Shown piece by piece: positions 43,050 to 51,907 of a stretch of 64,000 nt of DNA. Made by a program: the position numbers and the translations under genes. Under the pieces are notes generated by a model. It made no database searches, was not told where the DNA came from, and was given only the letters and a program-made list of their open reading frames with translations. Numbering within the stretch: the first letter of the stretch is position 1; each line of letters starts with the position of its first letter. Origin of the DNA: JAFGFG01 sp964442905 (GTDB lineage Archaea; Aenigmatarchaeota; Aenigmatarchaeia; QMZP01; JAFGSV01); the NCBI GenBank assembly GCA_964442905.1, contig CAYUBD010000001.1, forward strand, positions 16,524-80,523, read 5' to 3'.

Positions 43050-43072
43050 ACTATACATCACCGATGTACAGT
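43050..43072. terminator. Inverted repeat at the sepF 3' end
   Basis: ACTATACATC and GATGTACAGT form a 10-base stem (9 matches) around a three-base loop and overlap the sepF stop codon. It lies between convergent genes, so it could be a bidirectional terminator or mRNA-end hairpin; no T-run follows. Confidence 0.35.
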
Positions 43073-43438
43073 CACATGCTCAGGCACGAGAAGTAACCAA
43101 TCCTGCTCGACACCGACGATATCACCGTTCTGCGCAAGGACTGTTCTTTTGAACCTCTCCACGACCCTCTTCAGTTCACCGAGGTCCTTTTCCTTCAGAG
43201 CCTTTACCTTCAGAAGCAATATCTGCCCCTCTCTGAGGTATTTCAGTACCCTTTCCGTGTCACCGAATTCAGTGACGTTCTCTATCCTTATTCCAATCTT
43301 TCCGCCGCCGAGTACCGGTTCGGCTCCTACTGCAGAACCTCCGAGGTCAACTTCTATGTATTCCTCACCATCGGACCCGGATACGGTGTCTGATGTCGTT
43401 AAAGTGTTCTTCATTCTTTTCAATCTTTTCAATACCAT
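43058..43438 (-). CDS. sepF: Archaeal SepF-like cell division protein
   Basis: This is a 126-residue protein. The C-terminal 85 residues fit the SepF/DUF552 fold: VGAEPVLGGGKIGIRIENV, then ERVLKYLREGQILLLKVKAL, KEKDLGELKRVVERFK, NGDIVGVEQDWLLLVPE. Archaeal SepF anchors FtsZ to the membrane through an N-terminal amphipathic helix; the short N-terminus here begins with basic residues (MVLKRLKRMKN) that may do this. No ftsZ is in the window. It lies just beyond the exosome/prefoldin gene run and has the same orientation. Confidence 0.85.
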   Translation of the reverse strand: MVLKRLKRMKNTLTTSDTVSGSDGEEYIEVDLGGSAVGAEPVLGGGKIGIRIENVTEFGDTERVLKYLREGQILLLKVKALKEKDLGELKRVVERFKRTVLAQNGDIVGVEQDWLLLVPEHVTVHR

Positions 43439-43481
43439 AGTATTTCATTGACTCCTTGATTTAAAAATTTTTAAGCTTGAG

Positions 43482-43715
43482 CTATTTCAGTGCCTCAAGT
43501 TTTGATATGGCGTTCCACAGCACTGTCCTTCCGTAAACTGAAAGATTGGGGTCGTTTGATACATCATCAAGTATGGATGTCGCCTCTGCTATCTGGACGC
43601 TGTTCGCATTCGGCTTCTTGAGCGTAGTCAGTCCTTCCTCGATGTTTTCCTTGACATTCCTGGGAACACCGCGATCTGTCAGCACGCCCTCAAGAAGACT
43701 TATGACTTCTTCCAT
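43482..43715 (-). CDS. UPF0147 family protein
   Basis: This is a 77-residue helical protein with the family pattern LEGVLTDRGVPRNVKENIEEGLTTL...ATSILDDVSNDPNLSVYGRTVLW. Function is unknown; it is found across archaea near translation genes. I chose the ATG at 43715 with GGTGAG five bases upstream; the longer frame overlaps the prefoldin gene. Confidence 0.9.
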   Translation of the reverse strand: MEEVISLLEGVLTDRGVPRNVKENIEEGLTTLKKPNANSVQIAEATSILDDVSNDPNLSVYGRTVLWNAISKLEALK

Positions 43716-43728
43716 TTTGCTCACCACT

Positions 43729-44058
43729 TCAGACACCTGCCCCGGCAAGTTTGCCCCTAAGTTCCTCCAGTTTCTCTTTAATCCCGGCCTCGTTCTTATC
43801 CATGGTCTTCATCCTCAGCATGGCAAGCTCTTTCTTTGACTGAAGATCCTTCTTTGCGTCGTTTGCCTTCACTTTTATGAGAACCGGACCTGTTATCTTG
43901 TAGACCTCGTCATTTCCGGGCTTCGCAAGCTCCTCGAGTGCTTTCCCTACCTCTATCAGCTGGATGTTCAGTGATTCCCTCTGGCTGAGCACCATCTGGA
44001 GCTGCTGCTGGTAGGATTGTGCCTGCATGATTAACTGCTGAGCGTCTTCTGAAACCAT
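43729..44058 (-). CDS. pfdB: Prefoldin beta subunit
   Basis: This is a 109-residue protein with two long helices (about 1-45 and 68-105) flanking a beta hairpin (VYKITGPVLIKVKANDAKKDL), as in prefoldin beta. Prefoldin holds unfolded proteins for the chaperonin. It lies at the end of the conserved exosome-ribosomal operon. Confidence 0.94.
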   Translation of the reverse strand: MVSEDAQQLIMQAQSYQQQLQMVLSQRESLNIQLIEVGKALEELAKPGNDEVYKITGPVLIKVKANDAKKDLQSKKELAMLRMKTMDKNEAGIKEKLEELRGKLAGAGV

Positions 44059-44062
44059 GTTA

Positions 44063-44200
44063 TCACACCGATTCGACTTTTCTCACAAGCTTGGGCCGTT
44101 CCTTCTCAAGTATTCTGTAACCGCAGTAAGGGCATATTATCTTTGGCGCTGTCGCCAGATCGATTTTCACAGTCTTACCGCATCCAAGGCATTTGTACAT
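44063..44200 (-). CDS. rpoP: RNA polymerase subunit P (Rpo12)
   Basis: This is a 45-residue zinc protein. It begins MYKCLGCGKTV and has CPYCGYRIL, giving four zinc-binding cysteines, followed by KERPKLVRKV as in Rpo12/Rpb12. The ATG at 44200 follows GGGTGATGAT. The longer frame to 44257 overlaps L37Ae and is not needed. Confidence 0.94.
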   Translation of the reverse strand: MYKCLGCGKTVKIDLATAPKIICPYCGYRILEKERPKLVRKVESV

Positions 44201-44228
44201 ATCATCACCCAAAGTTATAATTATTAAA

Positions 44229-44441
44229 CTAGGCCGGCTTATAAGCTTTGCCTGCAAACTTGTGCCTGCAGCTGCTGCAGTACCAGATCCCGGCAGATTC
44301 CCTTTTGACTGTTTTCTTCAGGCATCTCGGGCACGACCATCCCGCAGCCTTCTCGCTTTCAACCTTCAGAAAGTTCTTCCTTATCTTCTTTCCGTATCTG
44401 GAGCCGAACCTTCCTGCAGCACCGACCTTTTTGGTTTTCAT
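44229..44441 (-). CDS. rpl37ae: Ribosomal protein eL43 (L37Ae)
   Basis: This is a 70-residue protein with RFGSRYGKKIRK, a zinc ribbon (CPRCLKKTVKRESAGIWYC followed by SSC) and a basic C-terminus. It is a large-subunit ribosomal protein. Its place between rrp42 and rpoP is classical for archaea. Confidence 0.95.
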   Translation of the reverse strand: MKTKKVGAAGRFGSRYGKKIRKNFLKVESEKAAGWSCPRCLKKTVKRESAGIWYCSSCRHKFAGKAYKPA

Positions 44442-44489
44442 ACTACTACCTTTGAGCCTTCAAATTTTATAAATTTGATGTAGGAGCTG

Positions 44490-45275
44490 CTACTTCAGCA
44501 GCTTCCTAATCTCTTTACCTGTCCTGACTGATATCTCAGATGCATTATTGACATCTTCTGTTGCAATGCCTTCATCGCCGCCCTTCTGCATGGCGCAGAG
44601 ATTGCCGTCATCCCTTGTTGTCACCGTCAGTCTTGCGATAGCCGCATTCTCTTCATCCCTTGTAGGATCAAGCAGCAGCTTGCCGCCGACCTTGTGGAAC
44701 GTGCATGCGATGGGACTGTATTTAACCGGCAGCTTTGTCTTCGTTTTCGGTCCGTACACATCGACATTGCCTTCTTTGTCGAGTGCCGGGAAGACTGCAT
44801 TGTTCAGGGCTGCGGCCGCAGCCAGTGCGGATGCATCAATGAGGTTTCCGAAGTTGTCCAGTATGTTTATATCCACGAATACCATCCACACCTTCTCGCC
44901 CTTCTTTATGCAGAGCTTCTTCATGTCAATGGCTCCGGACTCTCTTATGCCTCTGTCCACTACCCTTGCCGTCTCAATGCTATCGATTCTTGGCGGACCA
45001 GGTTCGAAATCCGGACTTGCTATCGGTGAGAATTCCGCGCCTGTCATCAGCACGCCTTCATCAGGCTTGTCTGAGAAAGGCTCGCCCACACTGAGCTTCA
45101 CGCCAGCGATGACCTTGGTCTTTCCCAGTGTCACCATGGCGCATCCTTCGGCCTTCTCTATCGGCTTCATGTCAATCTCTATCTTCCGTACCTCGTCAAG
45201 TTTACGCCCGTCTGCCCTTTTACCCTGAGCAGCAAGCTTCGTTACAAATTCATCCTGTACCCTCATTTCAACCAC
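44490..45275 (-). CDS. rrp42: Exosome complex protein Rrp42
   Basis: This is a 261-residue RNase PH-fold protein without the catalytic residues of Rrp41: GCAMVTLGKTKVIAGVKL, DEGVLMTGAEFSPIASP, RESGAIDMKKLCIKKGEKVW. It pairs with Rrp41 to form the hexameric ring that degrades or tails RNA. It overlaps the rrp41 stop by 13 bases. Confidence 0.95.
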   Translation of the reverse strand: MVEMRVQDEFVTKLAAQGKRADGRKLDEVRKIEIDMKPIEKAEGCAMVTLGKTKVIAGVKLSVGEPFSDKPDEGVLMTGAEFSPIASPDFEPGPPRIDSIETARVVDRGIRESGAIDMKKLCIKKGEKVWMVFVDINILDNFGNLIDASALAAAAALNNAVFPALDKEGNVDVYGPKTKTKLPVKYSPIACTFHKVGGKLLLDPTRDEENAAIARLTVTTRDDGNLCAMQKGGDEGIATEDVNNASEISVRTGKEIRKLLK

Positions 45276-45943
45276 CTTTTCTTAAGCGCAGCCTTCTGCG
45301 CAACGTTAATCTTTTCACAGGCCTTCTTAGCCAGTTCCAGCAGATTCTTAAGGTCTTCCCTGCTTATGTTGCCGTCCATCTGGAGCAGCGTTATCTTATT
45401 CTGGTTCGGCATGTAGGCTATCGGAAGGTCACAATCGCTTGCGTCCTCTTCCTTGCCCGCAAGGTCAACAACGTATGTCCCGTCTATCTTTCCGACAGCT
45501 ACAGAGCACACGATGTCCTTCATGGGCACACCCGCATCAGCGAGCGCAACGGAAGCTGCGTTGATTGCTGCAGTCCTTGTACCGGCGTCTGCCTGCACTA
45601 TGTCCACGAAGACGTCTATCGAAGCTTTCGGGAATTCGTCAAGAAAAACAGCAGCGTCCAGCGCCTTTCCGGCGACCAATGAAATCTCCTGCCCCCTTCT
45701 TGACCTTCCTGGCCTCACCCTCTCGTCTGTGGAGAACGGGACCATTGTGTACCTTAACTGAAGCGTTGCTTTCTCCGCGTTCTGCAGCCTCCTCGGGAAC
45801 ATCTCCCTGGGGCCGTAGACGCCTGCAACGGCTATCGTCCTTCCCATCCTGACCCTTGCGGACCCGGTTGCATTCTCAAGAACGCCCGCCTCCACTTCAA
45901 GATCCCTCATGTCTTCGGGTTTTCGTCCGTCAATTCTCTTCAT
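45263..45943 (-). CDS. rrp41: Exosome catalytic subunit Rrp41
   Basis: This is a 226-residue phosphorolytic RNase. It shows GSARVRMGRTIAVAGVYGPREM, QADAGTRTAAINAASVALADAG and DCDLPIAYMPNQNKITLLQMDG with the catalytic aspartates. I chose the ATG at 45943 (MKRIDGRKPEDMR) behind AAGGTG. It is the active subunit of the archaeal exosome. Confidence 0.96.
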   Translation of the reverse strand: MKRIDGRKPEDMRDLEVEAGVLENATGSARVRMGRTIAVAGVYGPREMFPRRLQNAEKATLQLRYTMVPFSTDERVRPGRSRRGQEISLVAGKALDAAVFLDEFPKASIDVFVDIVQADAGTRTAAINAASVALADAGVPMKDIVCSVAVGKIDGTYVVDLAGKEEDASDCDLPIAYMPNQNKITLLQMDGNISREDLKNLLELAKKACEKINVAQKAALKKRWLK

Positions 45944-46658
45944 GATTAACACCTTCCTTGATATCGACCTTGATGCCCTTCTTCTCCAGCATCTTCTCTA
46001 TCTCGTTCGTAAGCCCCTCAATATGGGACTTCTCCTGTATGGTGTTTATGACCCCGATAACGAACTCCTCCACCTGGGGAGTGTCGCCTTCGAGCCACAC
46101 GACGCCGTTCTGACCCACGACAACCCTGCATCCCGTCTTCATCTTCACCATGTCTATCATTGAGCCGCTCTTTCCGATTATGCGCGGCACCTTTGCAGGA
46201 TTCACAGCGATTATCCTTCCGCCGCTGAACTTCCTGCACATCCTGTCAAACATCGAGATGTGCACAGACTGCGTGGAAGATACCATCTTTATCTTGCCGT
46301 AGATCATGTCACCTACGCCGTACACCTTGGACACGTCTGTCTTCGAAGAATCTATATATCCTCTGACTCCCGAAAGCGGGAGATATGCCTGGTAAGGCGC
46401 CCCCACGTCGACAACCCATCCATTGCTCTGAACATCGGTCACTTCACCGATGATCATGTCATCCCTCTGAGGCATGTAGACGCCATTCAGAGATATGACC
46501 GATAAGACATGGCCTGAAACACGTAGCAGACCAGCCTTCTTCGCAAACACTCCATCGCCTTCCCTGAAGCAGTTTCTTCCGGGGAGGAACTCCATGCTGT
46601 CCACGAGTTTTTCACCGGGAGTTACGAAGTCTCTTTCATTTTTCAGTAATTTATCCAT
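45930..46658 (-). CDS. rrp4: Exosome RNA-binding subunit Rrp4
   Basis: This is a 242-residue protein. It has an N-terminal domain, an S1 domain (IIGEVTDVQSNGWVVDVGAP) and a KH domain (RIIAVNPAKVPRIIGKSGSM). It caps the Rrp41-Rrp42 ring and guides RNA in. The ATG at 46658 follows GGTGA; the family start MDKLLKNERDFVTPGE fits. Confidence 0.95.
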   Translation of the reverse strand: MDKLLKNERDFVTPGEKLVDSMEFLPGRNCFREGDGVFAKKAGLLRVSGHVLSVISLNGVYMPQRDDMIIGEVTDVQSNGWVVDVGAPYQAYLPLSGVRGYIDSSKTDVSKVYGVGDMIYGKIKMVSSTQSVHISMFDRMCRKFSGGRIIAVNPAKVPRIIGKSGSMIDMVKMKTGCRVVVGQNGVVWLEGDTPQVEEFVIGVINTIQEKSHIEGLTNEIEKMLEKKGIKVDIKEGVNHEEN

Positions 46659-46673
46659 ATTTTTCACCAATCC

Positions 46674-47378
46674 TTACATTTTATTCTCCTTTAATATTTT
46701 AGTCTCAACTGTTCCTCCAGTGAGGTTATTCAGTTTATCATAAATCTCTGACTGCATCCCGGCCGGTATCTCGATCACGGCCATCCAGGCGTCTCCCTTC
46801 CATTCCTCGCTTTTCACTGGAGCCATGCTCCTTATCGCAGAGCTTGCCTTTCCGGCATAATTCATAGGGACCCTGACAGCCACTTCGACCTTTTCAAGCG
46901 ATATGGGAAGGACTTCCTGTATCTTCTCCAGCACGTCATTCAGCTGGTCCTTGGAATCCCTGAACGGGTCCACATGGACCTTCGCCTGCTCCATCGCATT
47001 CATTATCCTCTGAGGCGGGTGCGGCATCTTCGTCTTGGGGTCCATGCCCTGCTTTGATATGATATCGGCTATCTGCTTCCTTTTCTCTTCCGTCAGCTTC
47101 CTTCTCTGGTCGGTTGTCAGCTGCAGCTCGCCGTGCCTGAGTATGCTTGCCGCGATAACGGACATGTCGTGCGTCCTGAATACCTTCTCAAGGTCATCAT
47201 CTGAAACCTTATCACCCTTCTTCGCATCACTGTAAACGAATTGTGATGCCAGTATGTTCTCCATACTGAGCTCTTCACCATTCTTGTACCTTAGAGCGAG
47301 ATCCGGATCGACGAGAATCTCAAAATGCAGGCCGTCCCTGGTCATCCTGGCAGTAGTTGCGTCTTCAACAGAAACCAT
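46674..47378 (-). CDS. Ribosome maturation protein SBDS
   Basis: This is a 234-residue SBDS homologue with three domains. It begins MVSVEDATTARMTRDGLHFE and contains ELQLTTDQRRKL and RIMNAMEQAKVHVDPF. It helps release the anti-association factor from large ribosomal subunits. GGGTGA precedes the ATG at 47378. It is linked to psmA and rrp4 as usual in archaea. Confidence 0.95.
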   Translation of the reverse strand: MVSVEDATTARMTRDGLHFEILVDPDLALRYKNGEELSMENILASQFVYSDAKKGDKVSDDDLEKVFRTHDMSVIAASILRHGELQLTTDQRRKLTEEKRKQIADIISKQGMDPKTKMPHPPQRIMNAMEQAKVHVDPFRDSKDQLNDVLEKIQEVLPISLEKVEVAVRVPMNYAGKASSAIRSMAPVKSEEWKGDAWMAVIEIPAGMQSEIYDKLNNLTGGTVETKILKENKM

Positions 47379-47404
47379 ATACATCACCCGAAAATTGCCT
47401 GATA

Positions 47405-48106
47405 TTATGCATGCTTCTTGATATCTTCGGGGGTGAGTCTCTTGAATGCGTCCTTTGTGATTACCGCGACTTCAAGGTTATCCGGACCTGCTTCCTTCTC
47501 GCCTGCCTTGATGGCTTTCAGAAGAAGCTTGATTCCGGCAACTGTGTCCATGCCGTCCTTGTAATCTCTCTCAAGAACCTTCCTTGCCTTTTCGGCACCG
47601 CGTCCTATGGCCTGGGCCTTCCATTCTATGGTGGTTCCCGAAGGATCGGTCTCGAAGAGTTCAGACTTGTCGTTAACACCGCCTATGAGCAGGCCGACGC
47701 CGTAAGGCCTCATGCCGGCATATTGCGTGACCATGTGCTTCCTGTCAGATATGTATTTGGTCAGTGATGTGACTGAAATGGGCTCGCCGTATGTTATCCT
47801 GTTTACCTGTGACTTCACCCTGCTTATCTCTACGAGATCCCTGGCATCGCTTAGAAGCCCTGAACATACAAGACCTGCATGAGAATCTATCTCAAAAATC
47901 TTCTTGAAGGATTCCGATACGCCAAGAGGTGTGGTAGTCTTCAGAGCACCCAAAACAACGGCATCCTTAAGCTTGATGCCTGCTGCTGTGCCTCCCCTCT
48001 TGACAGCTTCCCTGGCATATTCCACCTGCAGTAATCTTCCGTCAGGTGAGAATACGACAATAGTCCTGTCATACGCCATGTAGTTTCCCGAAGGTATTGG
48101 TTGCAT
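47405..48106 (-). CDS. psmA: Proteasome alpha subunit
   Basis: This is a 233-residue protein with the alpha signature YDRTIVVFSPDGRLLQVEYA near residues 12-31, followed by the Ntn fold without a propeptide. It forms the outer gate rings of the 20S proteasome. AGGAGG precedes the ATG. It is the first gene of the psmA-SBDS-exosome run; a TATA-like TTTTATACT lies in the divergent promoter region 48107-48229. Confidence 0.96.
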   Translation of the reverse strand: MQPIPSGNYMAYDRTIVVFSPDGRLLQVEYAREAVKRGGTAAGIKLKDAVVLGALKTTTPLGVSESFKKIFEIDSHAGLVCSGLLSDARDLVEISRVKSQVNRITYGEPISVTSLTKYISDRKHMVTQYAGMRPYGVGLLIGGVNDKSELFETDPSGTTIEWKAQAIGRGAEKARKVLERDYKDGMDTVAGIKLLLKAIKAGEKEAGPDNLEVAVITKDAFKRLTPEDIKKHA

Positions 48107-48229
48107 AATAAACCTCCTATATTAATGTCTTTATCTGTCTAACCTATACTTTGCAATATTATTCGTTTAGAAGTATAAAAAGATTAGGCTTATAAAAGTT
48201 TCTTCTCATTATTCACCAGATGTGGTGTT

Positions 48230-48829
48230 ATGGAAGGCATGTCCCAGAGAGATTACGATAGAAGCATGAATTTGTACAACCAGGTCATAAAGAGTTTTTC
48301 AGAGCATCTTGCTTCAGAGCTCGGAATCTGTGATCCTGAAAGGGTCGAAGTTTACATACGGGAGCATGAGCAGCTGTATAAGGACATAACCGGCCAGCTG
48401 ATTGGCGTGGAAGGGGGAAGCGCCGACTGCCATTTGGGAAAAACCGGGGATCATGACATCGATGGGCATAACGGGAGAACGGCATACCTTCTTGAAAGGA
48501 TACTAAAGCAGATGCCGATAAAACGTTACGTAGCGCTCAGGAACAACATTGATAACATTTTAGAGAGGCACGGCGGACCTGACATGGATAATATGCAGAA
48601 CCCAGAGGATATGGAGATAATCAACATAGCAGAAGACAAGATACGCAGGCTCAGAAACCCACGAGCGTACCTGGCAGACGAGTTTGCTAAAAAGGACATC
48701 AACGAACTAATGCGCAAGATCGATGAGGCCATGCGCGCGGAAGAATACGAGAAGATTGACGGCTACAAAAGCGAGATTGAACGGCTGAATGAAATAAAGG
48801 TAGATAACGAAAATGAATTCACACTTTGA
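48230..48829 (+). CDS. Unknown 199-residue helical protein with UVR-like end
   Basis: The protein is charged and helical. Residues about 157-190 (INELMRKIDEAMRAEEYEKI followed by DGYKSEIERL) resemble a UVR motif, a helical hairpin found in UvrB/UvrC and McsA. The middle has a His/Gly/Asp-rich stretch (CHLGKTGDHDIDGHNG) that might bind metal. Otherwise no family is recognised. It is divergent from psmA; TATA-like CTTATAAAAG lies about 33 bases before the ATG. Confidence 0.72.
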   Translation: MEGMSQRDYDRSMNLYNQVIKSFSEHLASELGICDPERVEVYIREHEQLYKDITGQLIGVEGGSADCHLGKTGDHDIDGHNGRTAYLLERILKQMPIKRYVALRNNIDNILERHGGPDMDNMQNPEDMEIINIAEDKIRRLRNPRAYLADEFAKKDINELMRKIDEAMRAEEYEKIDGYKSEIERLNEIKVDNENEFTL

Positions 48830-48890
48830 TTTTCGACATCTGGCGTAATAATTGCGCTACTTTTATATTTAAGATACCGTATTTTTTACC

Positions 48891-49903
48891 ATGGAAGCGG
48901 AGAAAAAAGACAGGATTCTGGTCATTTCCGTGGACCGGGATAACGATCTCGGTGAGAAGGCCGGGGTAAATGGTCCTGTGATAGGCAAGGAGAACGTCAT
49001 CGAGGCAGCCACGAAGCTGGGCCTCAAGGACCCGTCTGACAGCGACTTCAACGCACTGTTCGAGGCGGTGAGAGTCCATGACGAGCTCAAAAGGCAGTAT
49101 GCTGCCCAGGTTGCCGTGCTCACCGGAGACAGGGATGTGGGCATAAAATCAGACAGCAGGATAGTGGACCAGCTGGATGAGGCGCTGAAACACTTCAGGG
49201 CCAATTTCGTGGTTCTCATATCTGACGGCAGCGAGGACGAGCACATCATACCGGTCATACAGTCAAAGATTCCAATACTTTCAGTAAAAAGGGTTGTGGT
49301 CAAGCAGTCCGAGCAGCTGGAATCCACTTATTACAAAGTCAAGGACTTCATGAAGGAAGCGCTTGACGAGCCCAAGATGGCAAAGCTGGTTTTCGGACTT
49401 CCGGCAATCGCATTGCTGCTCATTGCGATATTCGGGGCGGAGGGCTGGAGGGCCGTCATGGGCATTCTCGGCGCTTATCTGGTGATAAAGGGGTTCAGGC
49501 TCGAGCATTACTTTACCGGCGCTGCCGACGAGCTGCAGGACTCGTTCACGCGCAAGAGGCTGTCATTCTTCATATACATCATAGGCATACTGTTTGCGGT
49601 GCTTGCGTCATACCGTGGTTATACGGCCATGGAGGACTGGGTCATCATAGGATTATTCGAAACCATTTCGGCGTTCCTTTCAGCTTCGGTATATTACTTC
49701 TGGATGGCCGGGACATTGGCATGGATAGGAAAGAACATAAGCATGAAGAAGCATTCGCTGTCAAGGGCGGTTTCCATACCCATGTTCGGGTTCGCCATAG
49801 CCATAGTCATACACAGCGGCGTGGAGATGATACTGCAGCCCGATATAAGCATCTACACGTTCATATCGTCCATAGTGGCAGGATTCATACTGCTGTTCAC
49901 GGC
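48891..49903 (+). CDS. DUF373 membrane protein, 3' end in gap
   Basis: 337 residues are visible. The N-terminal 150 residues form a soluble domain (ILVISVDRDNDLGEKAGVNGP, AVLTGDRDVGIKSD, LISDGSEDEHIIP), followed by at least five membrane helices. This is the archaeal DUF373 family, of unknown function. TATA-like TTTTATATTTAAG lies about 25 bases before the ATG, so it is probably leaderless. The C-terminus falls in the 100-N gap. Confidence 0.9.
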
Positions 49904-50003
49904 NNNNNNNNNNNNNNNNNNNNNNNNNNNNNNNNNNNNNNNNNNNNNNNNNNNNNNNNNNNNNNNNNNNNNNNNNNNNNNNNNNNNNNNNNNNNNNNNN
50001 NNN
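49904..50003. other. Assembly gap (100 N)
   Basis: It lies between the DUF373 gene and ftsY. The true length and any small gene inside are unknown. Confidence 0.98.
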
Positions 50004-50005
50004 TT

Positions 50006-51040
50006 ATGTTCGGAATCCTGAAGAAGAAGCTGAAGCAGTCCGTCGAGGGGCTTGTCAGGAAAGCAGAGAAAGACGCACCGAAGGAAGCTGCAGAGAAGCC
50101 CGTGAAAGCCAAAGATATCCCAAAGGTGGATGAAACTGCCCCTGAACCTATGGAAGAGGTTGAGGAGAAGAAAGAGAAGCGCGGGCTGTTCAGGAAGATA
50201 AGGGAGAAGGAGTTCTCAGAGAAGGAGATGGATGAATTCTTCGAGGAAATAGAGGCTGAACTGCTCCAGGCCAATATCGCCCTGGAGGTCATAGATTACC
50301 TTAAAAACGGGCTTAAGGATGCGCTCGTGTCCAAACCAGTGAGCAGAAAAGATGCCAGGAATCTCATCCAGGAGACGTTTGAGAGGCTGCTGCTGGACAT
50401 TGTGAAACTGCCCCAGGTTGACATCGAGAAGCTGATCAGGGAAAAGAAGCCCGTTACCATCCTGTTTTTAGGCTTCAACGGGTCAGGAAAGACCACCACG
50501 ATAGCCAAGGTGGCGAAAATGCTCATTGACAGGGGCAAAAAGCCTGTTTTGGCCGCAGCTGACACGTTCAGGGCAGCGAGCATAGAGCAGCTGGAAGTGC
50601 ACGGTAAAAGGCTCGATCTGAACGTCATAAAGCACAAATACGGGGCAGATCCTGCGGCAGTGGTATTCGACGCCAGGAAGCACGCTGAAAGCAGGGGCCT
50701 GGATGTGGTCCTGGCAGACAGCGCAGGAAGGATGCACACAAATGCGAATCTGATGGATGAGCTGGATAAGATAGTGAGGGTCAACAAACCGGACCTCAAG
50801 ATACTTGTGGTGGATTCACTCACCGGAAATGACGTTGTGAACCAGGCAAAGGAATTCGACAGGCACGTAGGCATCGATGGCTTTGTGCTGACGAAGATTG
50901 ATGTCAACGAGAAAGGCGGATCGATAATATCCGCATGCTATGCATCGAAGAAGCCTGTTCTGTTCCTGGGTACCGGTCAGGAATACGACTGCATAGAGAA
51001 ATTCGAACCAGATGAATTTGTAAAAGATCTGCTGGAATGA
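50006..51040 (+). CDS. ftsY: Signal recognition particle receptor FtsY
   Basis: This is a 344-residue protein. It has an acidic/basic N-terminal linker (about 1-75), an N domain, then the G domain with GFNGSGKTTT (G1), DTFRAASIEQL, DSAGRMHTNANLMDEL (G3) and TKID (G4). It docks SRP-ribosome complexes at the membrane. The ATG is three bases after the gap, so the ribosome site cannot be seen; family alignment supports this start. Confidence 0.94.
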   Translation: MFGILKKKLKQSVEGLVRKAEKDAPKEAAEKPVKAKDIPKVDETAPEPMEEVEEKKEKRGLFRKIREKEFSEKEMDEFFEEIEAELLQANIALEVIDYLKNGLKDALVSKPVSRKDARNLIQETFERLLLDIVKLPQVDIEKLIREKKPVTILFLGFNGSGKTTTIAKVAKMLIDRGKKPVLAAADTFRAASIEQLEVHGKRLDLNVIKHKYGADPAAVVFDARKHAESRGLDVVLADSAGRMHTNANLMDELDKIVRVNKPDLKILVVDSLTGNDVVNQAKEFDRHVGIDGFVLTKIDVNEKGGSIISACYASKKPVLFLGTGQEYDCIEKFEPDEFVKDLLE

Positions 51041-51145
51041 TCAGACACAAACTTTCAGACGAACCAAAGAGAACTTGAGAACATCTTCTGCTTCCAATTC
51101 TGCCTTATAATTATCTACCAACCTCAGGGCTTCTGCGGCTTTCAT
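51041..51145 (-). CDS. Possible 34-residue protein
   Basis: The minus-strand frame encodes MKAAEALRLVDNYKAELEAE and then 14 further residues. It has a TATA-like TTTTTAAACATTTC about 25 bases before the ATG, and its codon pattern looks coding. It starts directly at the end of ftsY. It could be a remnant of a longer gene or a real micro-protein. The rest of 51146-51253 shows only a CGGACA motif (51190-51195) and AT-rich sequence. Confidence 0.3.
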   Translation of the reverse strand: MKAAEALRLVDNYKAELEAEDVLKFSLVRLKVCV

Positions 51146-51253
51146 ATATAAACTAGCCCCGAAATGTTTAAAAAGGTTCCCTTCATTTCCGGACATGTAA
51201 TCTACATTCATCACTTATTTGTGAATGGTATCGCAGTTGCCGCATTATTATGT

Positions 51254-51871
51254 TCATTCTATCCGTTGTGCGACAAGTATTTTGCCTACATGTAGAGAAT
51301 CGATCATTAAATCTTCGTCTGTTATTTCATCTTCTATTTTGAATTGATTATTCCAGAAACTGCAAGTATGCATGTGATTATTCTTTCTGGTGCCCACTAC
51401 CACGAATGAACCCACCTTTATCCTGCTTGAGAGGGACTTTACAAGTTGTGTGGCTTGATATTCTCTCATTACAGGGTCTTCAATGACTCTGTGCATGAAA
51501 GCCCCGTCGAAAACCTTTCCATCGAGCTCAGAGAATGTATTATACACATCCAGTCCGTTGCTCCTGGCGATATCAGCCCGTTTTTCATTGATTTCCAATC
51601 CTGTGATGTCATATCCCTTCTCCCTTTTCAGATATAGTGCGAGATTACCATAACCGCAGCCTATTTCAAGGAGGTGTTGATCGTTTTCGGCTGGCATGTA
51701 CTTTTCTATCGTTTCTATAATCGGACTAAAAAGCTCTACAATAGTATCATCACACATGGGATATCTGCCTTTCAATCCTTGATCGTATCTATCATTGAAA
51801 TTAGCCTGGGTATTTTCCTCACCATTTTTTCCCAGATTATGAAAGTATGCAACATCACTTGGAATTCCCAC
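51254..51871 (-). CDS. SAM-dependent methyltransferase (class I)
   Basis: This is a 205-residue protein. The SAM-binding motif LLEIGCGYGNLALYL is at about 66-80, with an acidic ITGLEINEKRADIAR strand end and DGAFMHRVIEDP. The substrate is unknown; the sequence resembles small-molecule or lipid methyltransferases. I chose the GTG at 51871 with GGTGAT five bases upstream; a GTG three codons earlier lies inside that site. Confidence 0.85.
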   Translation of the reverse strand: MGIPSDVAYFHNLGKNGEENTQANFNDRYDQGLKGRYPMCDDTIVELFSPIIETIEKYMPAENDQHLLEIGCGYGNLALYLKREKGYDITGLEINEKRADIARSNGLDVYNTFSELDGKVFDGAFMHRVIEDPVMREYQATQLVKSLSSRIKVGSFVVVGTRKNNHMHTCSFWNNQFKIEDEITDEDLMIDSLHVGKILVAQRIE

Positions 51872-51907
51872 TGATATCACCCATAGACCTCAATTTGGAA
51901 GCCGTTA

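Noticed and set aside
45000..45020. GGTTCGAAATCC resembling a tRNA T-arm
   Set aside because: It lies inside the rrp42 coding sequence and no anticodon or acceptor arms can be formed. I found no convincing tRNA or rRNA gene in the window.
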